Shown: positions 12,751-21,936 of the stretch, piece by piece
Layout of the letters: every line of letters begins with the position of its first letter
Position numbering within the stretch: the first letter of the stretch is position 1
From: Xyrauchen texanus
Lineage: Eukaryota > Chordata > Actinopteri > Cypriniformes > Catostomidae
Direction: 5' to 3'
Assembly: GCF_025860055.1 (NCBI RefSeq)
Contig: NC_068311.1
Location: 8,952,492-9,016,491 of the forward strand
DNA length: 64,000 bases
Notes under the pieces: model-generated
Told to the model about the DNA's origin: nothing
Databases searched by the model: none
The model's input: only the letters and a program-made list of their open reading frames with translations
Program-made: the position numbers and the translations under genes

Positions 12751-14575
12751 AAACAAAACCAATAAAATTTTATGAAAATTATTTTTTAAAAAATAAAGCA
12801 TTGTGTGTTCAGATGTCCTGTGTGAAAAAAAAAAAAGTTCAGCTTTGACTCTTAACCAAGACTAAACTTTGAAATGTTAAAATTAATACAAATTCTGTAA
12901 TTGTTTAATCATTAGTTAATCTTTAAATGTTTTTTACTATTTTACTATATTTTACTATTATATAATAGTATTATTTTAACTAAACTTATTGTCACTTTAT
13001 ATTTATCTGCCTGTTTCGCTCTTTATATAATTGAAATCAATATATTTATTCAATCAATTTATTGCAGATCATCCTTAGATTTAGAGGGCAGGGGTAAGGG
13101 ATCAAAAATACATATAAAATAGTAAAATTGTTACTATTAAAACATATTCATAAATATTTTTTTCAATATTTCAAAGCTGCAAAAAAGTTAAAACATCATC
13201 CATTTGTATGTTTCAGTGTCTATCCATATCCAAACGTACAATAGAGTATGTTTAAATGTAATGTACAAATACCTATGAATAATAATGAGATCAGTCACCA
13301 ATATCGGGTCCAAATCAAAACCAAAATGTTTTTAAGGTCACAAGATCCATTCCTGTCCAGTGAGTCCAAACTTTTGTCTGGTAATGTATGTCTTAAGAGT
13401 TTTCCTTGCGAGTCCTAGAAACTTAAAGTTAATGAATCATTGTGTCTACAATTTGATTTTGAATAGACTTAATGTGACAAATATGCATCCACCATAAAAT
13501 GTGATTCCTATATGGATAAGTAACTTCAAATGACATCAGTTTATGGATTTGAGCAATATTGATTCTATTCAGCCTGGTATTCCTTTAGTCTGACAACGTC
13601 TGAACCATTTGGCTTGTGATTGATGGCGGGGCACACTTCCCCCAAAACCAAACACTAACTAAGCTTCCTCATCATGTGACCCTCATCTACAACATTATAC
13701 CCAGCCAAAAATAAATTTAAGTGTATGGTGGCCTGATCCCCCAACAAGCCTTACTTGCACTGCAGCGACCATTTAAGAAACAGCCAAATCATCATTCTGG
13801 GACACGTAAATACTGGATCTGACTTAACTCACAAGGAAAAGAAGGAAACATTTGATGCCACAGAACAGATGGGCTGATCTGGAAATAACTGCCAGATATA
13901 CAGTATAGGGGGGACCTGGGCTAGTTGTCACACTTTTTACTCTTTTTTTACTTTTTAAATTCATTTTTTGTAAAAGTGTATTCCTACAATCCCAGTTACT
14001 GTCTTGGAAAAAATATACAGTTCATTGAACACACATTGTCCTTTTTATGACCACTACATGGGGTATGTTAATTGTCACAATGGAACTTGCCATTGAGCAG
14101 CCTATAAACAATTATGAAACGCAAAATTGTAACAAAACAGCAAATACGTAATAGGGTAATGTACTAAAATATAAACCCATTGTTTTGGCCAACAGAATAA
14201 TAGGATGATAATGAAATAAATTTGAAAGACAGAATTTGTAAAAAACAAAAACTAATTTAAGACAGTTTGAACCACATAGATTTTGAGACCAACACGCAGA
14301 ACACTGCTGGAGATAACTCACATCTATGTCATTTAACTTTTGACTCAAAACCTTATCGTTACTTCCCTGTGTGCCAACAAGACCCAGTCACCCATTTATT
14401 GGAAACCATGTTGGAACCACTAATTTCCCAAACTTTTTCAGAGAAACATGATCCACTAAGTTTGGAATAATGCCTTAGAATAGCAGGATGGTCAACTGAT
14501 CGCATGGCACATTTGCACCTTAATGAGGGATATTAGATTACTGTGGTTAAGTGAGTCATGGCCTGATCAACCTCT

Positions 14576-15035
14576 CTAGCTGCTCTGCCAACAACACAGT
14601 AAACAGATCATCTGCTCCAACCAGGCACAATTTGCTGAACTATGTGTACACCCAAACACCACACTCATATGGGCCCGTTGAGCTTTTATTTTCAAAACAA
14701 TTGGCATTTCTGATGTGTTGGTCCATTCTAACAGCTTCCAATCTTTGGGAAAGCTTTCCACTAGATGTTGTTGGAAAATAGCTTTGGGGAATTGCACCCA
14801 TTCAGACACAAGAGCATCAGTGGGATCAGTTACTGATATAGGGGAATGGAGCCTGGCTTGCATTCGCCATTCCAGTTCATCCCAAAGGTGTTCAGTGGGG
14901 TTCAGGTCTGGGCTTTGTGTAGGCGAGTTCCTCTTCACCAGACTCAATAAAACATTTCCTTATGGACCTCACTTTGTGAGCAGGGTTGTCATGCTTTTGA
15001 AGCACACAATTCTTTAGAATGTTGTATTGAATTGC
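14576..15035 (-). pseudogene. Tc1/mariner-like transposase fragment
   Basis: On the minus strand this encodes the C-terminal part of a Tc1-type DDE transposase. One frame reads LQKHDNPAHK (compare the family LQHDNDPKHT, holding the second catalytic Asp) and a second frame reads QSPDLNPTEHLWDELEWRM, the diagnostic catalytic-Glu region, followed by ALVSEWVQFPKAIFQQHLVES. The two parts are in different frames, and no N-terminal DNA-binding domain or terminal repeats are seen. It is a dead fossil in MEOX2 intron 2, antisense to the gene, and could influence splicing or expression only by position. Confidence 0.85.
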
Positions 15036-15105
15036 ATGCTGTAGCATTAAGATTTGACTGAGTGGATAACACTGTTTCATAAAGCATGTCTTCCTTCCCC
15101 ATTAG

Positions 15106-15327
15106 GTGAAAGTTTGGTTTCAGAACAGACGCATGAAGTGGAAGCGAGTGAAAGGAGGCCAGCAGGGGGCGGTAGCAAGAGAGAAAGAGCTTGTGAATGT
15201 GAAAAAGGGGACGTTGCTTCCCTCTGAGTTTTCGGGCATTCCTGGACTCCACCACACACCGGACTCTCTTGTCAACCACGAGGACAGCAATGACAGTGAC
15301 CAGAGCTCTGAGCATGCTCACTTATGA
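15106..15327 (+). CDS. meox2: MEOX2 coding exon 3 (recognition helix and C-terminus)
   Basis: Last coding exon, residues 226-298 and a TGA stop at 15325-15327. It opens VKVWFQNRRMKWKRVKGG, homeodomain positions 45-60 with recognition-helix residues W48, F49, Q50, N51 and R53. The conserved Mox tail follows: AREKELVNVKKGTLLPSE, a variable segment, then the acidic/serine end DSNDSDQSSEHAHL shared with vertebrate MEOX2. The product is 298 aa, against 304 in human. All frames join cleanly, with no stop or indel, so MEOX2 looks functional. Confidence 0.98.
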   Translation: MKVWFQNRRMKWKRVKGGQQGAVAREKELVNVKKGTLLPSEFSGIPGLHHTPDSLVNHEDSNDSDQSSEHAHL

Positions 15328-15689
15328 TACACACAGACAGGGGCTTTTCTGTGGTTGGACTGAGTTAGGCATTATGTTAGGTGCAGTATATACTAAGAGT
15401 ACCCACGAACAAACAAGGACTGCACAGCAGACTGCACTTTCCAAATAGCAAGAACTGCACCACATCTATTTTCAGGGGGACGGTTCTTATGAGGGCTCAA
15501 AGTAGCTAGCCTACTAACTGAGTTATAAATGCTCATAAACATGTAAAAATTTACACAGGAATTATGTTTTGTATGTGTATTTGGATGATACAGAAAATGT
15601 GTGATATTTTGAAATCAGAATTAACAAAGAGAAAGTGCCTTATTAGCAGTCTGAATTTATATCCACATTAATCCAGATGCATTGAAAAC

Positions 15690-16230
15690 AGCATTTATGT
15701 TTTCAAAATGTTTTTGATTTGTTTCCGTCCACACTGCCATTTTCAAGAGTTTTCCAAAAGTCCCTGTCCACAATATAACTTGAAAATGGGGTTTTAAAAT
15801 GTATCCACTTGGGCAGTGGCGCATTAATGCACAAGCTTACACTGCCTGAAGCCCAGGGGAGCCCCTTTCACCCCATTCTCCCACATCAACATTCATGAGA
15901 GGAACGCATCTAAATGTGTTCAGCGGAAGAAGCTGTTGTAAACAAGGAGACGGTGCTCAACAGTGGAAGCCATCTGTAGTCCCCCCCCCTCCTGTTGGTT
16001 CGACTGGTAGGAAGGCATGGAACGGTGAGCCCATGTGCCCCGAGGTACCTTAATTCATCCCTGCACTTGGGAGAGCATTTTCGAAAAGCTCTTTTTATCG
16101 CTGTCAGAAATGCAGTCTCAGTGTGGACGGAAGGCCAAACATAGAGAAAGGAACATGTTTTCAAATGAAAATGTATTAGTGTGGAAGTGTCCAGACCGTT
16201 TGCGAAGTATTAGTGTGGACGTGTCCTGAC
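15690..16230. repeat. Probable DNA-transposon-derived repeat
   Basis: The left part contains gtccacactgccattttc and tttccaaaag; the right part contains the inverted cousins cattttcgaaaagc, gcagtctcagtgtggacgg and attagtgtggacgtgtcc. This organisation suggests a non-autonomous element with diverged inverted ends and a GC-richer interior. Limits are approximate. Confidence 0.4.
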
Positions 16231-16688
16231 CACATTTCAAATGTGCTGCCTTGAAGGTGCTTTAGATGATGTTAGCCATTTGAAAATCCCACATTAAATA
16301 GTCATGTCAACAAACTCAAATGCTCAAAATGACCCTCAATGGTGTCCCGCTGTCAGGTTTAGAGGTGATTTTTTTTTTTATGCATCTTTAAAATACCCTT
16401 CCACTGCTTGTTTACTTGAAATGTGGAACCTAGCAGTATTAAAAATGACTGGTTGAATCTGGTCAAAACAACATTCCATTCCAGTGAGATAATACAGGTG
16501 TGTTTTAGTTTGCACTGTCGAATTCTGTGACTTAATTGATTTCTACTGTATGTTAATATACAACTTTGATTCAATTGAAATCAATCTCTTAAGCATGCAG
16601 GAGACTCAAAAACATTGCAGCTAATATTATGCCATGTAAATATCAATATTCATAAAAGTTATATGCACACAATACCACATGCTTCAAC

Positions 16689-16694
16689 AATAAA
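16689..16694 (+). terminator. meox2: Candidate poly(A) signal for MEOX2
   Basis: An AATAAA hexamer about 1.36 kb after the MEOX2 stop, followed within about 30 bases by a T-rich run (gatgtttttttttatctgg). Its use is inferred only from position. Confidence 0.35.
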
Positions 16695-16798
16695 ACGTTC
16701 TTATGTTGCATGGATGTTTTTTTTTATCTGGGGTGAGCTAGTGCAAGACATTGTTGGAAGAATGATTTAAGAAAACTGCTACCAAATATAATGAACTG

Positions 16799-17464
16799 TA
16801 TGGAAGCATATGGGTAGCAATATTCAATTTGACATTTAATATGCAAAATGACAATGCAATATGTAAAATGGCAATGCATTCTGTATTTAAATTTACATTT
16901 TACATTACCATTCTAGCAACGTTTGACGCAAAATAAAAATGAAATTACATAATTTACATTTGCCATTTCATACATTCGTTTTAATATGCATTATTGAAAC
17001 GCTTTATAAGTTGCAAAATTAAAATGAAAATGTATTACAGAAATGATTAGATATGTGTAACATGTTCAAGCAAAAACTGTGGCAAAATGATCATTCAAAT
17101 GTTATTTTTCTTAATTGCATTTACACTCACAGTCAAGACACTTGCGATTGCTTTTTCATTAAATGTCCCGCAATGAATGTAGCAAAATTCAATGTGCACA
17201 TTGAAAATGCATTCCGAGCCGATCACGCCCCTGCCCCGCCCCCTCCCGCCCTGTCAATCACTGCATCAAGGCGGGGCTCGGCAACAGGTAAACATAACAT
17301 GTTATGGCTATGTTACGTGTTTTGAGCTTACAGTCTATGGTTTTGAGGTGTTGGAAAAATGGCGGCGGCATTCACTAGCAGATGAAGTGGAGCGTGAACA
17401 GAGAAACGGTAGTATTTCCAAAGATTATTACGAGTATATAGGTGATAGAACCAGTACGTTGTTG
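16799..17464 (+). repeat. Left terminal inverted repeat (666 bp)
   Basis: It pairs with 17773-18458. Only scattered differences were noticed over its length, apart from loss of 20 bases directly after the gcggcggca triplets at about 17370. It includes a GC-rich box (gcccctgccccgccccct) that could be a promoter. Confidence 0.9.
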
Positions 17465-17716
17465 GAACGTCTGGGAGAATTTTCTGCCTTATCAGGCGCC
17501 GACACCCGTTTGGCTGCTGACCTCTTAAAGGTGGTGGAAGAACAATTGTATTCGGAGAGGCCTAGGGGAGTGGGGAGACCAGCAGCCGTGGAGATCCCTG
17601 GCGAGGCCATAGAGGGGTATCTTATGTATGGGTTAAAAGTTAAAGATATCGCGGCCTTGTATGGAGTTAGTCGATGGACGGTACATCGACAAATGCAGCA
17701 GTGTGGACTGAAGTAA
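17359..17716 (+). pseudogene. Broken N-terminal transposase fragment (HTH)
   Basis: The ATG at 17359 opens MAAA but hits a stop within nine codons, because a 20-base segment present in the right arm is missing here. Downstream, the original frame resumes: LADEVEREQRNG, DYYEYIGDRTSTLLERLGEF, ADLLKVVEEQ, then GRPAAVEIPGEAIEGYLM and KVKDIAALYGVSRWTVHRQM, a helix-turn-helix of the kind preceding rve/IS3-type integrase domains. It ends with TAA at 17714-17716. The right arm keeps the undeleted start (MAAAELIRALNSLADE) on the minus strand, supporting this reading. A catalytic domain is absent. Confidence 0.75.
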
Positions 17717-17772
17717 ACAACAACTTAAATATATTTTAATGATTTTATACAAATGCCTCAAGGCCATAATCT

Positions 17773-18458
17773 CAACAACGTACTGGTTCTATCACCTATA
17801 TACTCGCAATAATCTTCGGAAATACTACCGTTTCTCTGTTCACGCTCCACTTCATCTGCTAGTGAATTTAACGCTCGTATTAGCTCTGCCGCCGCCATTT
17901 TTCCAACACCTCAAAACCATAGACTGTAAGCTCAAAACACGTAACGTAGCCATAACATGTTATGTTTACCTGTTGCCGAGCCCCGCCTTGATGCAGTGAT
18001 TGACAGGGCGGGAGGGGGTGGGGCAGGGGCGTGATCGGCTCGGAATGCATTTTCAATGTGCACATTGAATTTTGCTACATTCATTGCGGGACATTTAATG
18101 AAAAAGCAATCGCAAGTGTCTTGACTGTGAGTGTAAATGCAATTAAGAAAAATAACATTTGAATGATCATTTTGCCACAGTTTTTGCTTGAACATGTTAC
18201 ACATATCTAATCATTTCTGTAATACATTTTCATTTTAATTTTGCAACTTATAAAGCGTTTCAATAATGCATATTAAAACGAATGTATGAAATGGCAAATG
18301 TAAATTATGTAATTTCATTTTCATTTTGCACCAAACGTTGCTAGAATGGTAATGTAAAATGTAAATTTAAATACAGAATGCATTGCCATTTTACATATTG
18401 CATTGTCATTTTGCATATTAAATGTCAAACTGAATATTGCTACCCATATGCTTCCATA
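17773..18458 (-). repeat. Right terminal inverted repeat (686 bp)
   Basis: The reverse complement matches 16799-17464 and retains the 20 bases lost from the left arm. It ends ATGCTTCCATA and is followed by the GAACTG duplication. Confidence 0.9.
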
Positions 18459-18734
18459 GAACTGTACTTACTGCCTGCATCTAATTATTTAAATATTTTG
18501 ATCAGCTCAGTTTGCTCCAGTTTATGTATTCACATGAGAACATGCTTCTCTCATGACACTCATGAACAGGCAACGGACATCAGATTTTCACTGACAATAA
18601 CTTTTGATGTAATTAAGTATGGCTTCAGAAGACTTGGAATATTATGCATTAGTAGCACAGACAATATTTTAAATGCATTTTGGTGCTTTTTAGATTTAAA
18701 GTGAAAGAGTATCAACTGCCATTGGAAAGACAGG

Positions 18735-18861
18735 ATGTGATATTCATTAAACGTTTGCCTTTTGCATTCCGCATAGGAAAGAAAGTCATACAGGTTTGGG
18801 ATGACATGAGGGTGAGTAAATTAGACAGAATTTTCATTTTTGTGTGAACTGTTCCTTTAAT
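18735..18861 (-). mobile_element. 'ttcaccc' MITE, partial copy
   Basis: The + strand reads gacatgagggtgagtaaatt..gaattttcatttttgtgtga followed by actgttcctttaa, the inverse of the family end (ttaaagggatagttcaccc). The other end is missing. Confidence 0.65.
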
Positions 18862-19479
18862 GCTAGTAGTATTTGGCTGGTCATGTGATGTCAGTATGGT
18901 GCCTCCATAATGCAGCCTAGCTCCATTCAAAATTAAACAGATATTATTAGGCTATTAATATGACTGGGGTCTTTTAAAAGTTTTTGGGGTTATATTTTGT
19001 AATGAGGAAAACTGCTATGATAATCATTGTTTGATGTGTGGGTGAATGCCAATGATGGTTTATGCAGACAATCTCTTTATGGGCATAGCAGTTATTTTAA
19101 AAGTGTTTGTGTATGGCAGCTGAAAGTACGTGGCTCGCACAGACCCAACACTTACAGTGTAGTATTAATTTATTACAGTATATATTAATATACTCAATAC
19201 AACTAATATTTACTTTTAATATTTGTAGTATTTTAAAGATTCAAGTATTGCAAATTAATTGCAAAACTTTGCAGAATTAGCTGCAAAAATAAAGGGCATC
19301 TTGTGGATCACTTGCTTCTGTTTCACACATGACAATAAAAGAATGAGCTCAAGCTGGTCCTGAATAAATTATTTAATTCATTACATTAATAACAACAGTG
19401 GCTCGAGTGTTTTGACTACATTCACCAAAATTCGTTCAATGTCATTAATTGTCTCGTTAAGGGCTTTTACGATCAACTG

Positions 19480-19483
<4 letters not shown>

Positions 19484-19517
<34 letters not shown>
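19484..19517. repeat. (TA)n microsatellite
   Basis: Pure alternating TA run, 34 bp. Confidence 0.95.
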
Positions 19518-19519
<2 letters not shown>

Positions 19520-20518
19520 TGTCATATTTTTTCAAGGTGTGCTTTTTTACAGTAGTTTTTAAATATTTATATACTTAAAGTATATAAATAAAATAATAAA
19601 ATAGTGATAAACTATGATTACATTTTATAGGCTTTAAAAACGAATGAATGACATGAGTATCACAATATTTCTAAATTAAAATTTGTCACTCTTTTAAGTC
19701 AACTTTAGTTTTGGTCAATTTTAAATGTACACGTGTTTTTTAAACTCATATATTTTAAATATCTATTTTATACATATATTATTCTATTTATATTCTATTT
19801 TTATTATATTATGCAATAGTAAAATATTTCTTTCCTAATTTCTTCACCTCCACACATAATTTTAATGCTCTTGATTAAACCCATAAGCCCTTATTTGTCA
19901 TGAAGTAAAACCGTTGATATTTTGTTTCATAATTGTATCACTCCACAGAAATAGAGTTAGCATGCATCTCCTCTTTGTCATTGTGTGTCATTAACACAGT
20001 GTATGCAGGGACGGATTATGACTTGCAAAGGCCCTGGTGCAAATTATCTCCAAGGGCCCACCCAAAAGTTGTTTAGCGGGCACTGGCCTGGTTGGTAATC
20101 CGGCCCTGGGTGTATGAACCAGGAACATTTGCCATTACACGATTGTTTAAAGTGAGACTGGAGCACTTTGAATTCACTATCAAAATGTATACTTGTTCAT
20201 TTATATTTTTGTGGGAGTTTGCCGTAAGCCTCTGCTGACAGTGTGTGCATCAGAGCGCTTCATGCACTCTTCAGGACAGGAGCTGGTTGACCTCCATGGT
20301 GCAGCTCAGCGATGCTCGGCTGCAGAGTTAAACTGAATGACACACAAACGTGCCGTTCATGTCATTTATACAGTGTATTACCGGTAGCTTAAAATTCCCT
20401 TTTTTGGGCATTAATATGTGATTGGAATTTGAATGCCCAATAATCGATGTTGTCTCAAACAACCACGGTTAGAGGTTTTAAGCATTATAAAAACAAAGAA
20501 AATCTATAATTTCCCTAC

Positions 20519-20849
20519 TGTGACGAGGCAGGCAAAGAATGAGGATCTAAGTGCAGCTTTAATGCAAACAAAACATGATCAAAGTAACACAGAATATAAC
20601 AAAATGCAGGAAACCAGGCACAGAACATGACAAAACGTGCAAAAACTGACAAACTAACCAGGGGAAAACAAGGGCTTAAATATACAAGGGAAAAGGAGAA
20701 ACACCTGGGGAAACAATCAGGGAATGAGAAACAAACAAGAGAATCAATCAAGGAATAAAACTACAAGGACTACAAAACTAACACAGGAAACCAAACAAGA
20801 GTTTCAATATAAAAGCACAAAAACAAAAGACAACAGGGAATATGTTACA
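20519..20849 (-). repeat. Complete 3' LTR (331 bp)
   Basis: On the minus strand it starts TGTAACATATTCCC and ends CCTCGTCACA. It has a TATA-like box tatatttaag (about 20677-20686) and an ATTAAA poly(A) signal (20558-20563), in the right order for an LTR. Confidence 0.85.
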
Positions 20850-20924
20850 GAGCCCCCCCTTTAAGGACCGGATTCCAGATGCTCCACAAAAGAAAACAAA
20901 GCAAATTGTCCATGAAGTGTAGGG

Positions 20925-21815
20925 CAGGCGGCCAGGAGACCAAGGAGACCATAGCAGATCAGGCAGGCAGCTAGGAGACCAGAATAGATCAGGCGGGTGG
21001 CCAGGAGACCAAGGAGACCAGAGCAAATCAGGAAGGTTGCCAGGAGACCAAGGATACCAGAGCAGATCCGGGGGACGGCCAGGAGACCAAGGGGACCAGA
21101 GCAGACCAGGGGGAAGGCCAGGAGAGCAAGGGGACCAGAGACAATCAGGGGTCGGCCAGGAGACCAAGGGGACCAGAGCAGAGCCGGTGGACGGCCAGGA
21201 GACCAAGGGGATGACCTCAAGGTGGGGACCGGGTCAGGAGACCTGGGAGGTAGCCGTAGGATTGGGAGAGCGACCTGGGAGGTGGCCGCAGGGCCGAGAG
21301 AGGGTCAGGAGGCATGGGAGGTGGCCACAGGACAGGGACTGGGTCAGAAGACCAGGGAGGCAGCCACAGGACAGGGACTGGGTCAGGAGACCAGGGAGGC
21401 AGCCACAGGACAGGGACTGGGTCAGGAGGCCTGGGAGGCGGCCACAGGACAGGGACTGGTCAGGAGGCCTGGGAGGTGGCCACAGGACAGGGACGGGTCA
21501 GGAGGCCTGGGAGGCGGCTACAGGACAGGGACTGGTTCAGGAGGCCTGGGAGCCAGCCACAGGACAGGGACTGGGTCAGGTGGTGGTGCCGCTGTAGGAG
21601 GAGTCGCTAGTAAGGCGTACGGAACTGCCGAAGGAGGAGTCTCTGGGGGATCGGGCGGAGCCGCGTGAGTAATAGTCTCTGGGGGATCAGGCGGAGCCGC
21701 GTGAGGAGCAGTCCCTGGGGGAGCGGGCAGAGCCTGGGGGAAATAGTCTCTGGGGGAGCGGGCGGAGCCGCGGGGGAAATAGTCTCTGGGGGAGCAGGCA
21801 GAGCTGTGGGAGGAA
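20925..21815. repeat. GC-rich minisatellite in three sub-arrays
   Basis: Sub-array 1 (about 20925-21220) has roughly 30-bp units like ggccaggagaccaagg. Sub-array 2 (about 21225-21580) has roughly 36-39-bp units like ggtcaggaggcctggg followed by ggccacaggacaggga. Sub-array 3 (about 21635-21815) has units of about 33-48 bp like tctctgggggagcggg. Long open frames on both strands (Gly/Arg/Gln-rich on +, Pro/Ser/Trp-rich on -) are artefacts of the repeat. Confidence 0.85.
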
Positions 21816-21816
21816 C

Positions 21817-21931
21817 AATCAATCAAGGAATAAATCTACAAGGACTACAAAACTAACACAGGAAAAAGGAAACTAAACAAGAATTTCAATATAAAAGTAC
21901 AAAAACAAAAGACAACAGGGAATATGTGACA
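21817..21931 (-). repeat. Truncated 5' LTR (115 bp)
   Basis: It matches the first ~105 bases of the LTR at 20519-20849, with a small insertion and TGTCACA instead of TGTAACA at the tip, then jumps into the minisatellite. The TATA box and poly(A) part of this LTR are missing. Confidence 0.8.
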
Positions 21932-21936
21932 CCTAC

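Larger units (their letters stand above)
10181..15105 (+). other. meox2: MEOX2 intron 2 (4.9 kb)
   Basis: Intron with donor gtgagt and acceptor ccttccccattag. It contains a dispersed repeat copy (10715-11040), an element with inverted gtcaaaaatga-type ends (about 12165-12750) and a decayed Tc1-like transposase fragment (14576-15035) that ends about 70 bp before exon 3. The stretches 11060-12150 and 12770-14550 are AT-rich and show no recognisable gene or repeat. Confidence 0.9.
15328..16700 (+). other. meox2: MEOX2 3' flank / probable 3' UTR
   Basis: Non-coding sequence after the MEOX2 stop. The first canonical AATAAA I find downstream in + orientation is at 16689-16694, implying a 3' UTR of up to about 1.36 kb. 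The middle (about 15690-16230) looks like an inserted repeat with related 'gtccacactg' and 'agtgtggac' blocks in inverted orientation, so the true UTR may be shorter or may include this repeat. Nothing else is recognisable. Confidence 0.5.
16799..18458. mobile_element. IS3EU-like DNA transposon with very long inverted repeats
   Basis: A 1660-bp element bounded by TATGGAAGCATATGGGTAGC and its inverse, flanked on both sides by the 6-bp direct repeat GAACTG (16793-16798, 18459-18464). The terminal inverted repeats are 666 and 686 bp and almost identical; the 20-base difference is one deletion in the left arm. The 308-bp spacer holds the rest of a helix-turn-helix coding fragment. TAY..RTA ends with a 6-bp target duplication are what I recall for the IS3EU superfamily, so that assignment rests on memory. 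No integrase catalytic core is present, so the element is non-autonomous. Near-identity of the arms suggests recent activity or gene conversion. Confidence 0.85.
18465..20513. other. MEOX2-AGMO intergenic, no gene seen
   Basis: AT-rich sequence between the IS3EU-like element and the LTR element. It holds a partial 'ttcaccc' MITE on the minus strand (18735-18861), a (TA)n tract (19484-19517) and a fragment resembling a common fish repeat around 20000-20110 (gggacggattatgac, atccggccctggg). No coding sequence is supported. Confidence 0.7.
20519..21931 (-). mobile_element. Deleted LTR retroelement with minisatellite interior
   Basis: Read on the minus strand, the element runs from 21931 to 20519 and is flanked by the 5-bp direct repeat CCTAC (20514-20518, 21932-21936). 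It consists of a truncated 5' LTR (21931-21817), a GC-rich tandem-repeat interior, a polypurine tract aaaggggggct (20851-20864) and a complete 331-bp 3' LTR (20849-20519). The LTRs begin TGT and end ACA. No gag, protease, reverse transcriptase or integrase frame is present. The intact target duplication shows one insertion event. The 3' part of the 5' LTR, the primer site and the coding interior have since been lost, or were never there. Confidence 0.85.

Noticed and set aside
17192..17716. A 174-codon gene across the left inverted repeat
   Set aside because: The upstream half is read from non-coding inverted-repeat sequence and is open by chance; only the HTH part is genuine, and its proper start is broken by the 20-base deletion.
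20997..21668. Long Gly/Arg/Gln-rich frame (223 codons) and its Pro-rich antisense frames
   Set aside because: It lies entirely in the tandem repeat inside the LTR element. All frames stay open because of repeat periodicity, and it has no splice or start context.
20925..21815. CRISPR-like spacing of repeats
   Set aside because: Units are contiguous, degenerate and GC-rich without unique spacers, in a vertebrate genome.
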